Made by a program: the position numbers and the translations under genes. Shown here one piece after another: positions 35,475 to 44,591 of a DNA stretch of 64,000 nt; the stretch's first letter is position 1; every line of letters starts with the position of its first letter. The stretch comes from Synechococcus sp. CC9605 (lineage in GTDB: Bacteria > Cyanobacteriota > Cyanobacteriia > PCC-6307 > Cyanobiaceae). Under the pieces are notes generated by a model. That model ran no database searches and was not told where the DNA came from. It worked only from the letters and a program-made list of their open reading frames with translations. Location of the stretch: NCBI RefSeq assembly GCF_000012625.1, contig NC_007516.1, positions 1,488,001 through 1,552,000 of the forward strand, read 5' to 3'.

Positions 35475-38400
35475 CGCAGGTTCGCCATAAGGGGGCCGTA
35501 CAACAGCTGACACGCCTGCTGGAATCCGGCCTGATCCATCAATTGCTCCGCAGCGACGTCCGAGCCGAAGCAGAGCTGCATCAATGGGGTGGCCCCTTCG
35601 TCCTGCCAGGTCTTGCGGAAGTCCTGCTGCCCCTCCCCCGGTTTGCGCCGCTCTTTGGCCACCATCTGCCAGCCGCTCTTGGGAGGGACCGGCCAGCACC
35701 GCTCCAGCCCCTGTCGCGCCAGCCGCGCCAGCTGCTGCAGCTGGTCTTCGGCCTCAACCGTCGGCAAAACCGACCAGCGCACGTGCACCTCGGCGCCGGC
35801 AACCCGGGTGCTGCGCGCCACCACCGCTGAACCGGCTGCAGGAGCCGATCCCTCAGCGCAAAGCAACAGGTGCTGCAACCAGCCGCGCATCACCGCCGCG
35901 GCCGTGAGCATCCCGGGCTGGACCACCACCTGGGTGTCACCGGCGTAGAGCAGGGGCATCGGCAGGCCGGCGAGCACCGGCACCTCCCTGCGGCAGGGGC
36001 CGAGTGATGCCAGCTGCCGTTGCAGGGCCTGCCAACGCTGCTGCAGTTCCTCCTGCTCAAGGGCCGCCCCAGCCCCCGCCGGCAGCACACCCTGCCCCGC
36101 CAGCGACGCCGTCCAATCCGGAGCCGATCCAAGAATGAACTGCTCCTCAAGCTCGTGGTTGAGCAGCAGATAGCGCTGCAGGCCCTCCAACTCGAGCGCC
36201 TCGAGATCCTCCACCGCCTCAATGCCTTCCCCAGGCCGCAACCCCCGGGCCTGCAACCAGGCCTTCTGGGGCTGCTGCAACCAGGCCAGCAAAGCTTCAG
36301 GGTCCAGGGCTAGATCGTCTCCATCCCGTCCCTCGGCCTCGTCATCGTTGATCTCCGGCTGCCAGAGCGATGCCCAGGCCAGCCCCTGGGGATTCGGGAC
36401 TGAAGCCGGAGCAGCATCCAGGCAGCGCCGGGCCTCCAGCTGACGCCGATCACAGCTGAGCGGTGCCTCGGGCCGGAAGTTCTCACGGGAGAGGGGATTG
36501 GCCGCCGGCGTGACCAACAACCCTTCCGTGGAGGCACCGGCCCGTTGCAACTGCTCCTGCAGCACTGACAGCCACTGTTCCACCGGCGCAGCAGGCGGCT
36601 GAGGCTCACCGGTGCGCTCCAGCCGCCCGCACCAGCTGATCAGCAGATGACGGCGTGCCGACATCAAAGCCTCCAGCAGCACGTAGCGGTCCTGGTCGCT
36701 GCTGCGGGGATCCCCCAGGCGCCGTTGCTGCTCGAGGAGATGAAAGCCCGGACGGCGGCTTGGGCGCGGAAAGTCGGCGCTGTCGAGGCCCATCAAGATC
36801 ACCACCTTGTGCGGAATCGCCCGCATTGGCTCCAGGGCACTGATGGTGAGGGCACCACTGCGGTGACCGAAGCGGCCGCTGTCCACCGACAAGGCCTCCT
36901 GCAGCACCTCCAAGGCCACGGCAGCGTCGAGGTCCAGAGGGCAGTCATGGGCCCGCAGCCGCCACTCCTCCAGCGCCGCCGCCCAGCTCTGCGCCTCATC
37001 AGTCCAGGCCCCGCCCTCAGCGAACAGCTCCTGCAACAGGGATTGGAGCAGCTCCACCCAGCCATGGCACGGCCGGGGCTCCCTAAGGCGATCAAGCATC
37101 CGCGCCACACGATCCAGCAGCGTCCACCAACGCACCAGGCGATCGGGGTCCAGCTCCTGCTGGAAGGGTGCCGCCCCTGCCGGAGCCAGACCCGGCTCCA
37201 CCGGCAGCACCAGACCCAGCAGCCAACGGTCGAGACACCAACGCAGGCTGTGCACCTCGTCACCGCCCCGCTCACGGGCGTCCAAGCCCCAGCGAAAACC
37301 GCTGCGTTGCAGTGTTTGCGTGATCAACACCGCCTCTTCCGGCGTGAGTCCCTGCTGGCCCTGCAAGGCCGGGTTGGCCAGCAGACGTTCCAGCCCCGTG
37401 GCGGTGAGGCGTGTCGCAGCCAGCTCCAGCAGCGTGAACATCGCCATCGACAACCCCGGACTGCTCTGCTGACTGCGGTCGGTGAGGCGCCAGGGCAAAT
37501 CGACACCGAAAGCCGCCGTGTCGTTGAACACGGAGCTGAGCAGCGGCGCATAGCGCTCGATCTGCGGCGTCATCACCAGCACGTCGCGGGGCTCGAGATC
37601 GGGATCGGCCGCCAGCCACTGCAGGATGCGATCCCGCACCAGTTGCACCTCCCGCCAAGGCCCCGGTGCCGCCTGAAACAACAGAGATTGATCGTCTGAG
37701 GAACGATTCAGCTCAGCGATGCTCTCGGCATCCACCAGCTGCTGCTGAAGCTGATCGAGCAAGGTGGGCTGACGCTCTTCCGCCGCGGCGATCTGCAGAG
37801 AACCTGCAAACAGATCTCCCTCGCGGCGCTCCCCCAGCTGCGCTTCACCGGAGCCCTCCAGCAACTGTTGAAATTCGGCGCCCATCCGCCCGAGAACGGC
37901 CTCCAAACGCGGCGCCTCCGCCAACCATCCCCCATCCGGAGGGATCAGCCATTCATCCCCGAGCGAGGCGCGCCGACTGCCGCAGCGCTGCCATAGATCC
38001 GGACACGGGGTGAGCAGGTAGATCTCCACCGCCAGCAGACCGGACAAGGCCTGAATCAGATCCACCTGCACCGGCGCCAGAGCACTGATGCCGAAGAGCC
38101 GCAGCCGCTCCGGCAGCAGGGCCGGATCAACATCTCCTCGCCGGAGACACTCGACGGCCTCACGCACCTGCAGGCCAAAGGGAGCCCGGGGCAGCCGTTG
38201 GGCCAGCAGTCGCCAGAGCACAGGCTGCCAGTCGTCATCAGGCCGCGGTTGTTTCCACTGCTCGAGTTGATCGGGGCGGTAAAGGGCGTAATCGTCCATG
38301 GCATCGGCGATGGAACGGGCCAACTGCCACCGATCCCGCGTCAACCCCGAGGCGGTTCCTTCACGCTGGGCGAGCCAAACCCGCAACGGCTGGGCGACGG

Positions 38401-38716
38401 GCTGCTCCAGCAGCTCCGGCAGCAACTCGAGCACCGCCCACACCAGCTGGCCCGCCCGCCAGGGATCGTCCTCCTGAGCAGGAAGATGCAGCACCTGGCG
38501 CACCAGCTGCCGCAGGCGACTGCCCGGGAAGGGGAACCGCACCAGGGAACTGATGCCATTGGCCGTGGCCAGCTGTTCCCCCAACCATCGGCTGGTGGGC
38601 CAAGTGTTGACCATCACCTCCACCGTCTCAAGGGGGCCCGGCTGCTGCTCGATCAACTGACGGGAGAGCAAGCGAGCCAGAAATTCAGCCCTGTTGCTTC
38701 GGTAAACCGTCAGCAA
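35471..38716 (-). CDS. recC: exodeoxyribonuclease V gamma subunit
   Basis: The Chi-recognition and scaffold subunit of RecBCD. About 1081 residues from TTG 38716 (the start of LLTVYRSNRAEFLARLLSRQ). Family features: VEVMVNTWPTSRWLGEQLA near 30, LRVWLAQREG, PERLRLFGISALAPVQVDL near 230, DVLVMTPQIERYAPLLSSVF near 380, GALTISALEPMRAIPHKVVILMGLDSADFPR near 640, and QAWLQARGLRPGEGIEAVEDLEALELEGLQRYLL near 790. The start codon overlaps the end of the phosphatase gene upstream, suggesting coupling. An alternative 29-residue extension to 38803 is read from inside the phosphatase and is rejected. Confidence 0.95.
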   Translation of the reverse strand: MLTVYRSNRAEFLARLLSRQLIEQQPGPLETVEVMVNTWPTSRWLGEQLATANGISSLVRFPFPGSRLRQLVRQVLHLPAQEDDPWRAGQLVWAVLELLPELLEQPVAQPLRVWLAQREGTASGLTRDRWQLARSIADAMDDYALYRPDQLEQWKQPRPDDDWQPVLWRLLAQRLPRAPFGLQVREAVECLRRGDVDPALLPERLRLFGISALAPVQVDLIQALSGLLAVEIYLLTPCPDLWQRCGSRRASLGDEWLIPPDGGWLAEAPRLEAVLGRMGAEFQQLLEGSGEAQLGERREGDLFAGSLQIAAAEERQPTLLDQLQQQLVDAESIAELNRSSDDQSLLFQAAPGPWREVQLVRDRILQWLAADPDLEPRDVLVMTPQIERYAPLLSSVFNDTAAFGVDLPWRLTDRSQQSSPGLSMAMFTLLELAATRLTATGLERLLANPALQGQQGLTPEEAVLITQTLQRSGFRWGLDARERGGDEVHSLRWCLDRWLLGLVLPVEPGLAPAGAAPFQQELDPDRLVRWWTLLDRVARMLDRLREPRPCHGWVELLQSLLQELFAEGGAWTDEAQSWAAALEEWRLRAHDCPLDLDAAVALEVLQEALSVDSGRFGHRSGALTISALEPMRAIPHKVVILMGLDSADFPRPSRRPGFHLLEQQRRLGDPRSSDQDRYVLLEALMSARRHLLISWCGRLERTGEPQPPAAPVEQWLSVLQEQLQRAGASTEGLLVTPAANPLSRENFRPEAPLSCDRRQLEARRCLDAAPASVPNPQGLAWASLWQPEINDDEAEGRDGDDLALDPEALLAWLQQPQKAWLQARGLRPGEGIEAVEDLEALELEGLQRYLLLNHELEEQFILGSAPDWTASLAGQGVLPAGAGAALEQEELQQRWQALQRQLASLGPCRREVPVLAGLPMPLLYAGDTQVVVQPGMLTAAAVMRGWLQHLLLCAEGSAPAAGSAVVARSTRVAGAEVHVRWSVLPTVEAEDQLQQLARLARQGLERCWPVPPKSGWQMVAKERRKPGEGQQDFRKTWQDEGATPLMQLCFGSDVAAEQLMDQAGFQQACQLLYGPLMANLR

Positions 38717-39354
38717 GGGCCAACTCCAGCCAGAACGGCATCGGTTGCAGCGCCTTCCACCTGAACGACCGCATCCGTTTCCGGGCAGTAGGCCGACAGA
38801 CAACCGCCATAGACCGCACCGGTGTCGATCAGAACGATCGCGCCGAGGCGCTCCACCTGGGGACGGGGCGTATGGCCCACAACAACCTGGCCAAAACGAC
38901 CGTCATAGGCCTCCCAGAAGGGATCACGAATGGAGAGATCCGGATGGCCTGCGGCGTCGAACCCGGCATGGGTAGCGCACCAACCGTCACCGCGGTAGAC
39001 GAGCGGAAGCTGTTGCAGGCGCGGCAACCATTGGCGAGCGCTGCTGTCGCCCAATTGGGCATAGGTGGCGTGTTGACTCAAGCCATCCCGGGATTCCAGG
39101 GCATCGGTGAGGTCTTGCTCATGGTTCCCTCGCAGCCACGTGGCACGGCCGGCCTGGACCAAATCCCAGACCAGATCCATCGTTGCGGGTATGGCCTCCC
39201 CACGGTTGATCACATCCCCGCAGAAGACCAGATGGTCGTTCGGCGGCAGGGTGGCAAGCAGACGGCACAGGGGCTGATGGCAGCCATGCACATCTCCAAT
39301 CACCCAATGCCGGTGGCTGCGCAGGTTCAAAGCAACAACCTGGAGATGCTTCAA
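38710..39354 (-). CDS. metallophosphoesterase, serine/threonine phosphatase or ApaH-like
   Basis: A 214-residue member of the calcineurin-like superfamily. Motifs: GDVHGCHQPL near 20, GDVINRGE near 46 and RGNHEQDL near 75, giving the di-metal site; VVVGHTPRPQVERLGAIVLIDTGAVYGG near 160 completes it. This layout is close to bacterial PrpA/PrpE-like protein phosphatases and ApaH-like diadenosine tetraphosphatases. Only weak TTG starts exist (39354 or 39330), so the N-terminus may be off by a few residues. It precedes recC and overlaps it. Confidence 0.85.
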   Translation of the reverse strand: MKHLQVVALNLRSHRHWVIGDVHGCHQPLCRLLATLPPNDHLVFCGDVINRGEAIPATMDLVWDLVQAGRATWLRGNHEQDLTDALESRDGLSQHATYAQLGDSSARQWLPRLQQLPLVYRGDGWCATHAGFDAAGHPDLSIRDPFWEAYDGRFGQVVVGHTPRPQVERLGAIVLIDTGAVYGGCLSAYCPETDAVVQVEGAATDAVLAGVGPC

Positions 39355-39397
39355 TTCTGATGCTCAGCCAGGCACCGCCAAAGCTTCGGAATTCAGA

Positions 39398-39733
39398 TCA
39401 GAACAAACCGAGAAAGCGCTTGCGTTCCTTGGGTTGGCTCGCATCTGGCTTGGGCTTTTCGGGTGTTTCCCGGCGGTAGCGGGGCTTGGCATCACCCACC
39501 GTGACCAGGGGGTCGTTGTTCTTGAACCAGATCCAGTCGCGAATCGGCGGCGTCTCCGTGAGGTCCCGACGGGTCAGACCCAATCCCAGCTTGGCCGAAG
39601 CCCCCAGCAGGATGTCTACCATCGCGTCCCCGTCGGCACAGGTGGCCAAGGCCTTGTTGGTTTTCTCCGCACCATCTAGGGCCTGCACCAGTAGTGCGAT
39701 GCGCTGCTGAACGGGAAGGGAACTGGGATTCAT
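39398..39733 (-). CDS. small conserved cyanobacterial protein, unknown
   Basis: A 111-residue soluble protein. An N-terminal helical region (SLPVQQRIALLVQALDGAEKTNKALATCADGDAMVDILLGASAKLGL) has a Nif11-like flavour (helix, then ADxDAM, then hydrophobic helix), and the second half holds a conserved TPPIRDWIWFKNNDPLVTVGDAKPRYRRE. The C-terminus is basic. I do not recognise a function. It is translated after ycf54 with a one-base overlap, so it may act in the same process. Confidence 0.65.
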   Translation of the reverse strand: MNPSSLPVQQRIALLVQALDGAEKTNKALATCADGDAMVDILLGASAKLGLGLTRRDLTETPPIRDWIWFKNNDPLVTVGDAKPRYRRETPEKPKPDASQPKERKRFLGLF

Positions 39734-40053
39734 CAGACGGCACCAGCAAGGGCATCGGGAATCCCCGCGGACGGTGCCTCGAAGGACCCCACAGCCACGT
39801 ACTCCAATCGCAGTTTGAGGAAGGTGATGAAGGTGGGATCGGTGGACACAACAGCAGCAGCGGGCTGGGGAATGGTTGCCTTGAGCTCAGCCAGCTCAGG
39901 AGTAGAGAGGAAAGCCGGTTGCTTCACCAGCCAGAAATCGATGGTCTTACCGGTTTCGGCGTAGTTGCGTTGGCGCTCCCGCAGCACTTCCTCCAGCGGC
40001 TCCTCCACGGTGAGGAAGCGCTCGCTGGCTGCAACGAAGTGATAAGTGGTCAT
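39733..40053 (-). CDS. ycf54: Ycf54 (DUF2488), Mg-protoporphyrin IX monomethyl ester cyclase factor
   Basis: Ycf54 is a small assembly or stability factor of the aerobic MgPME cyclase (AcsF), the step that makes the fifth ring of chlorophyll. The 106-residue protein has the family pattern: [44 protein letters not shown] (residues 6-49), then [24 protein letters not shown] near 70-93 and the end [11 protein letters not shown]. The match to remembered Ycf54 sequences is strong. It sits between pdxJ and the unknown gene with four-base and one-base overlaps. Confidence 0.92.
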   Translation of the reverse strand: MTTYHFVAASERFLTVEEPLEEVLRERQRNYAETGKTIDFWLVKQPAFLSTPELAELKATIPQPAAAVVSTDPTFITFLKLRLEYVAVGSFEAPSAGIPDALAGAV

Positions 40054-40799
40054 CCGGGCGCCTGTCCGAAAAGGGGATCAAGGCGGGGATTCTGAACCAA
40101 GACCTTCATATCCCGCACAGCCTGTTGCAGTCCGACGGCCACAGAACGGGCCACGATCGTGTGGCCGATGTTGAGTTCCTCCATCCCAGCAATGGCCGCG
40201 ATGGGCTCAACGTTCTGATACGTGAGGCCATGGCCTGCATTGACCCGCAGACCAAGCTGCTGGGCGATGGCGGTGCCTTCCTGCAACCGGGCCAGCTCCT
40301 GGGGCTGGGTGCTCCAGTCGGCATCGGCGTAGCGCCCCGTGTGCAATTCCACCCAGCAGGCCCCCGTGTTCTTGCAGGCCTGGAGCTGGGTGGCCTCCGG
40401 ATCCACAAACAGGCTCACAGGAATCCCAGCGGCCTGAAGGGTTTGAACCATGGCGCTCAGAGAGGCTTTCTGTCCGGCAACATCCAGGCCCCCCTCCGTG
40501 GTGACCTCCTCCCGACGTTCCGGCACCAGGGTGACCATGTCGGGCTTGATCCGCAGCGCGATCGCCACCATCTCCTCGGTGGAGGCCATTTCCAGGTTGA
40601 GACGGGAGCGCACGGTTTGGCGCAGCAACTCCACATCCCGATCCTGGATGTGACGCCGGTCTTCCCTGAGGTGCACTGTGATCCCATCGGCCCCACCGAG
40701 TTCAGCCAGCAGTGCCATCGAGACAGGATCCGGCTCAACGGTGCGCCGCGCTTCACGGATGTTGGCGATGTGGTCGATATTGACGCCGAGGCTTGCCAT
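40050..40799 (-). CDS. pdxJ: pyridoxine 5'-phosphate synthase
   Basis: Condenses 1-deoxyxylulose phosphate with 3-amino-2-oxopropyl phosphate to form pyridoxine phosphate. The 249-residue TIM barrel has the family's [23 protein letters not shown] at the N-terminus, [21 protein letters not shown] near 36, [19 protein letters not shown] near 97, [32 protein letters not shown] near 130, and [37 protein letters not shown] near the end. All phosphate- and catalysis-related His, Glu, Asp positions look intact. Confidence 0.97.
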   Translation of the reverse strand: MASLGVNIDHIANIREARRTVEPDPVSMALLAELGGADGITVHLREDRRHIQDRDVELLRQTVRSRLNLEMASTEEMVAIALRIKPDMVTLVPERREEVTTEGGLDVAGQKASLSAMVQTLQAAGIPVSLFVDPEATQLQACKNTGACWVELHTGRYADADWSTQPQELARLQEGTAIAQQLGLRVNAGHGLTYQNVEPIAAIAGMEELNIGHTIVARSVAVGLQQAVRDMKVLVQNPRLDPLFGQAPG

Positions 40800-40825
40800 G
40801 ACGGGGCTTTCGTTGGCCGGATCCT

Positions 40826-41581
40826 ATGCAGCTTTGCCGGGGGGCTTTAAGTTCGCAGGCGTCGAATTTGATCAGCCCGTTGCAAGCGGCCCTGGCGACC
40901 CGAGAAAGCGCACTGAGTGTCGGGATTGACCGCTTCTGGTCTCCCCTGGCGATGTTCACCACCCAGGATCTGGCGCTGCGCTTTCAATTCCGTGAACGGC
41001 TGGTGCTGCATCCTGAGCATCTGCCCCATCAGGGCCCCGTGCTGTTGGCGCCGACCCATCGCGCCCGCTGGGATGCCTTGATGCTGCCGATGGCGGCCGG
41101 CCGTCGGGTCAGTGGACGCGACTGCCGCTTCATGGTGACCACCACGGAGATGGTGGGGCTGCAGGGCTGGTTTCTGCAACGGCTGGGATGCTTTCCTGTC
41201 GACCAGGGACGGCCCTCGATGACCACCCTGCGTCTTGCGATCGACCTGTTGGCCGACGGACAGCAAGTGGTGATGTTTCCGGAGGGCAGGATCCACCGGC
41301 AGGACGAAGCGATTGAGCTGCGTCCCGGCCTCGTGCGTCTGGCCCAACTGGCCCAGAGCCGCGGCATCTCCGTTCCAGTTGTTCCAGTCGGTTTGGGTTA
41401 CAGCCAGGCCCCGCCACGGCCCTTCAGCCGGGCAGCGCTCTGTTTCGGAGCACCACTCACCGTGCCTGCCAAAGGCGAACGCGAGGCGACGCGGCAGTTC
41501 AACATTCAACTCGCTGATGCGATGCATACGGCTGAACAAGCGGCCCGTGCAGCCGTTGGCCGACCGCTATTCAGCTCCTAA
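40826..41581 (+). CDS. plsC: 1-acyl-sn-glycerol-3-phosphate acyltransferase family protein
   Basis: A PlsC-type acyltransferase of about 251 residues acting in phosphatidate synthesis. The catalytic HX4D motif is in LAPTHRARWDALMLPMAAG near 74-92, followed by QGWFLQRLGCFPVDQGRP near 118, GQQVVMFPEGRIHRQDEAI near 150 (the glycerol-phosphate binding FPEG motif), and SVPVVPVGLGYSQAP. The start is the ATG at 40826, but a later start near the MFTTQD segment cannot be excluded. It diverges from pdxJ. Confidence 0.9.
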   Translation: MQLCRGALSSQASNLISPLQAALATRESALSVGIDRFWSPLAMFTTQDLALRFQFRERLVLHPEHLPHQGPVLLAPTHRARWDALMLPMAAGRRVSGRDCRFMVTTTEMVGLQGWFLQRLGCFPVDQGRPSMTTLRLAIDLLADGQQVVMFPEGRIHRQDEAIELRPGLVRLAQLAQSRGISVPVVPVGLGYSQAPPRPFSRAALCFGAPLTVPAKGEREATRQFNIQLADAMHTAEQAARAAVGRPLFSS

Positions 41582-41609
41582 AGTCCGCCCACGTTTTCTG
41601 TCTGGTCTC

Positions 41610-42137
41610 ATGGGTTGTCGCGCATTGCTGACGACGGCTGCCTTGGTGGCAACCCTGGGCGTGACCACCGCTCCCGGCATCGCCCAAACCTCGTCCGACA
41701 ATCGTGTTCTGGCCCAGAGCCAGGGTGGTTTCAACCCAACGGCCGTTCGTTCCATTTTGGCTGAGGGCGACGCAGCCGCCAGCCGTGGAGATTTGGCCGA
41801 GGCGCGTGCCGATTACGACAAAGCCCGCAAAGCCTCCAAGCAACTGCTTGCCTTCTACCGCGACCTGAGCGGTGCCTTCCGCGGACTCGATGCTCGAATC
41901 CCCCGCGAGATGGACACCAAGGGCCGTGAAGCCCTGGAACTGCTTGCGGAAACCAACCTCCGCCTGGCTGCCCTCTTCCGCCGTCAGAACCAGCCCGAAG
42001 TGGCTGTTCCGGTGCTGGTGGAGGTGGTCAAGCTGATGACACCGGCGAAACCGCAAGGACAGAAGGCCTATCAGAGCCTGCTGGAACTGGGCTTCGTCGA
42101 AACGGAATTCCGAGGCGCATCGCCTGCCGGCCGATGA
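41610..42137 (+). CDS. exported TPR-like helical protein, unknown
   Basis: A 175-residue protein starting MGCRALLTTAALVATLGVTTAPGIAQ, a signal peptide cut around GIAQ. The mature part has a short N-terminal linker (SSDNRVLAQSQGG) followed by two or three helical hairpins with tetratricopeptide spacing: RSILAEGDAAASRGDLAEARADYDKARKASKQLLAFY, LLAETNLRLAALFRRQ and VPVLVEVVKLMTP. Similar exported proteins are common in cyanobacteria, but I cannot name the role. The start follows the plsC stop by 28 bases. Confidence 0.75.
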   Translation: MGCRALLTTAALVATLGVTTAPGIAQTSSDNRVLAQSQGGFNPTAVRSILAEGDAAASRGDLAEARADYDKARKASKQLLAFYRDLSGAFRGLDARIPREMDTKGREALELLAETNLRLAALFRRQNQPEVAVPVLVEVVKLMTPAKPQGQKAYQSLLELGFVETEFRGASPAGR

Positions 42138-42185
42138 GCCGGTCTGTCAGCATCTGAGCAACTTTCCCCTTGCGCAACCACCGCC

Positions 42186-42434
42186 ATGGTGCAACCGGAT
42201 GCTGTTGAAGCCGCGATCCAACAGGTCATTCCTGACGCCAATGTCAGCGTTGAAGACCTCACCGGTGGTGGTGATCATCTCCAGGTGACGGTGGTGTCTT
42301 CGGCGTTTGCCGGCCTTTCACGCATCCGTCAGCATCAGATGGTGTACGGCGCGCTGCAACAAGAGTTGGCCAGCGAAGCGATTCACGCCCTCGCCCTCAA
42401 CACCTCAACCCCTGCGGACGCTGCGTCCGCTTAA
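42186..42434 (+). CDS. bolA: BolA-family protein
   Basis: BolA proteins pair with monothiol glutaredoxins to bind [2Fe-2S] clusters and sense iron. The 82-residue protein shows the BolA fold: [51 protein letters not shown], with the cluster-linked His in GDHLQV and the RQHQMVY signature. The very next gene is the Grx4-type glutaredoxin, 20 bp downstream, as in many genomes, which strengthens both calls. Confidence 0.94.
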   Translation: MVQPDAVEAAIQQVIPDANVSVEDLTGGGDHLQVTVVSSAFAGLSRIRQHQMVYGALQQELASEAIHALALNTSTPADAASA

Positions 42435-42454
42435 CGCCCAATCCACGCTTAACG

Positions 42455-42778
42455 ATGGACCCTTCCACCAAAGCTCGCATCGAAACTCTGGTCGCTTCCA
42501 GCCCGATCTTCGTATTCATGAAGGGCTCCAAGCTGATGCCCCAGTGCGGATTCTCAAACAATGTGGTGCAGATCCTGCACTCCCTAGGTGTGACATTCGA
42601 AACATTTGACGTTCTCTCTGATCCAGAGATTCGTCAGGGAATCAAAGAATTTTCTAGCTGGCCCACCATCCCCCAGGTGTACGTAAAAGGGGAATTCATC
42701 GGCGGTTCCGACATCCTGATCGAGATGTACAACTCCGGAGAACTTCGCGAAAAGCTGGAAATCGCTCTCGCTAGTTGA
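42455..42778 (+). CDS. grxD: monothiol glutaredoxin Grx4/GrxD type
   Basis: A CGFS-type glutaredoxin, 107 residues. The active-site cysteine is in KGSKLMPQCGFSNNVVQIL near 23-41, with the lysine before it, and WPTIPQVYVKGEFIGGSDILIEMYNSGEL carries the glutathione-binding TIPQ and GGSD loops. Such proteins carry [2Fe-2S] clusters with BolA, encoded immediately upstream. The length and motifs are complete. Confidence 0.97.
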   Translation: MDPSTKARIETLVASSPIFVFMKGSKLMPQCGFSNNVVQILHSLGVTFETFDVLSDPEIRQGIKEFSSWPTIPQVYVKGEFIGGSDILIEMYNSGELREKLEIALAS

Positions 42779-42779
42779 C

Positions 42780-43052
42780 TCAATAACCCTGGGGATGGCG
42801 CATGTACAACGTGCTCACATCCCCGTCAGGGCCAACAAAACTGGAGGGATCCATGATCCAGCGATCGATCAATTGCTCGAGGCGGTGCTGAGAGCGGGGA
42901 TCAAGAGATCCGGACTTCCGCAACGCATGCAGATAGCCATCGGCGTACAACCGCAGTTCCGAAGGCGTGTGATATCGGGTCGTCAGTTCCTGGCAGGCGT
43001 CGCAGAGCGATTGGAAATGACGGATGGCTTCAGGGTCGTCGAGTGATGTCAT
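42780..43052 (-). CDS. conserved cyanobacterial protein, DUF6761-like
   Basis: A 90-residue soluble protein from ATG 43052 (MTSLDDPEAIRHFQSLCDAC). Conserved-looking features are ELTTRYHTPSELRLYADGYLHALRKSGSLDPRSQHRLEQLIDRWIMDPSSF, an all-helical stretch with a WIMDPSSFVGPDG turn. It converges on grxD with one base between the stops. The DUF name is a recollection; the function is unknown. Confidence 0.7.
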   Translation of the reverse strand: MTSLDDPEAIRHFQSLCDACQELTTRYHTPSELRLYADGYLHALRKSGSLDPRSQHRLEQLIDRWIMDPSSFVGPDGDVSTLYMRHPQGY

Positions 43053-43126
43053 GAGATACAACAGCAGCCCCTGCTACCAGCCTGCCAGGAAATTAGGCTT
43101 AGCGTAGAGGCGCCTCGGCCGATCCA

Positions 43127-43894
43127 GTGACCTCCACTCCCCACGACCTCACGGCGGAAGCATCTGCAGCACGCACCGATCCGGTGGTGATGCCAAGTTC
43201 AACCAACGGGCAGGAACCTTCCCGGGTGTTGGTGGTCGAGCCGCATCCCACCCTGCGCACGGTGTTGGTGCAGCGGCTGCGTCAGGACGGACACCTCACA
43301 GCAGCTGTGGCCAGTGCCGCTGAAGCCTTGGAGGTCTGCCAGGAACAGTCGCCTGATCTGCTGGTGAGCGCAGAACTGCTGGAGCGCAGCTCCGCCCTGC
43401 GCCTGGCTGAGCAGCTGCGTTGCCCTGTGATTGTGCTGACCGCACGGGCCGGTGCTGAACCGGTGGTGGGCCTTCTGGATGACGGTGCGGACGATGTGCT
43501 GCGCAAACCCTTTGGCCTTGAGGAACTGGCCGCCCGCTGCCGCACCTTGCTCAAGCGTGGTCACAGTGGCCTGCAGGAACGGGTCACCGTTGGTCCACTC
43601 GAGGTACACCTTCTGCTGCGTCAGGTGACGCTGCGGGAGCAGCCGGTGGAGCTCAGCCCCCGCGAATTTGCTCTGCTTTGTGCGCTGTTGATGCCCCCTG
43701 GGCTGGTGCGCAGTCGGCAGGAACTGCTACGGATGGCCTGGCCTCCCTTCAGCGGCGGTCCCCGATCCGTGGACACCCAGGTTCTGACCCTGCGCCGCAA
43801 GCTTGAGCAGGCCGGTCTTGGCGAGGGCGGTGGAATCACCACCGTGCGTCAGCGGGGCTACCGCTTCAGCCTCGACAACCTGCCAGCCAGCTGA
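43127..43894 (+). CDS. winged-helix response regulator with degenerate receiver
   Basis: A 255-residue OmpR-type protein. After a 30-residue Ala/Thr-rich N-terminal extension, the receiver has VLVVEPHPTLRTVLVQRL near 33-50 and PDLLVSAELLERSS near 77-90. The first shows EP where EDD or DD is usual, and the second has no Asp at the phosphoacceptor position (LLVSAELL against typical LLDLMLP). The Lys of the last strand remains (DDVLRKPFGLEELAAR). The C-terminal winged helix is intact (SPREFALLCALLMPPGLVRSRQELL; VDTQVLTLRRKLE; TVRQRGYRF). It should bind DNA without classic phosphorylation. Confidence 0.88.
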   Translation: MTSTPHDLTAEASAARTDPVVMPSSTNGQEPSRVLVVEPHPTLRTVLVQRLRQDGHLTAAVASAAEALEVCQEQSPDLLVSAELLERSSALRLAEQLRCPVIVLTARAGAEPVVGLLDDGADDVLRKPFGLEELAARCRTLLKRGHSGLQERVTVGPLEVHLLLRQVTLREQPVELSPREFALLCALLMPPGLVRSRQELLRMAWPPFSGGPRSVDTQVLTLRRKLEQAGLGEGGGITTVRQRGYRFSLDNLPAS

Positions 43895-43973
43895 GTTAAG
43901 TGAATTGATTCCAGTCAGAGACTCGAATTTTGGGGTCAGGGCTAATCAACATCCACCCCGACGCACCGTTTCA

Positions 43974-44150
43974 TCAGCTCCAATTGGTGAACTCTTCATT
44001 TAGGTTGTGGTGACGAAGGGCCTGCTTCAGTTGGGCCTCTTTGGTTGGGACCAGATGGTGCGACGTCACCCAACCCAATTCACACAGGTGATTCACGCAG
44101 ACCTTGAGCTGAACCGTTCCGCAGGGAAGGTTGGTTAGTTCGGTTGTCAT
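43974..44150 (-). CDS. small protein, unknown
   Basis: A 58-residue ORF starting MTTELTNLPCGTVQLKVCVN and ending HHNLNEEFTNWS. Two cysteines in the first half and a helical basic segment (KEAQLKQALRHHN) are visible. No membrane segment. There is no strong ribosome site. The sequence looks coding but could not be assigned; a six-codon longer start exists. Confidence 0.4.
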   Translation of the reverse strand: MTTELTNLPCGTVQLKVCVNHLCELGWVTSHHLVPTKEAQLKQALRHHNLNEEFTNWS

Positions 44151-44305
44151 GCCATCGGAGCCACTCAATCGATTTCAACGTCTGAACGAGAGATAGCAAC
44201 GCCAGGCATCTGGACAAAATCAAGAGTTGTTCGACGAAACAGCCTGATTGCGTGATTGGAGCGATCGAGTCAACATGGCACTGTCGACACCCGGGAGCCC
44301 CCGCC

Positions 44306-44443
44306 GTGATCGGATTAACCAGGCTGTATTGCAACCAGGGGGAAAGATTTCTCCTCATCGATGTTGCCTCCGAAGAGGCTTCGAAACGGGCCGAAGAGCT
44401 GCTTAACGACGGCTGGGAGATCGAAGCGGCAATACCGGTCTAA
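44306..44443 (+). CDS. 45-residue small protein, unknown
   Basis: From GTG 44306 the protein is MIGLTRLYCNQGERFLLIDVASEEASKRAEELLNDGWEIEAAIPV. GGGAG lies about nine bases upstream. The second half is a compact acidic helix followed by DGWEIEAAIPV, resembling small single-domain proteins with a 'DGWE' turn. An ATG at 44252 adds 18 residues of poor quality. Unknown function. Confidence 0.45.
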   Translation: MIGLTRLYCNQGERFLLIDVASEEASKRAEELLNDGWEIEAAIPV

Positions 44444-44492
44444 GACGGGAAAGCGTTTCACGTTCGAATTGGGAGGGTCTTGTGAGACGACA

Positions 44493-44542
44493 TCCCAGAA
44501 ATGGGGGAGCTGCGCTGGTGAACAAATCCTTCAAATGGGGGA
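44493..44542. promoter_or_regulatory. pair of TCCC-N8-GGGA palindromes, 34 bp apart
   Basis: TCCCAGAAATGGGGGA (44493-44508) and TCCTTCAAATGGGGGA (44527-44542) have the same 34-bp phasing as the pair at 15968. The second copy is followed 18 bases later by CGGAGATGGTGTG, nearly the same sequence and spacing as at 46359. The ATG of the small gene is 50 bp downstream. Confidence 0.65.
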
Positions 44543-44591
44543 GTTGTTCTCAGACACGCACGGAGATGGTGTGTTCAGAGAGGAGGACACG

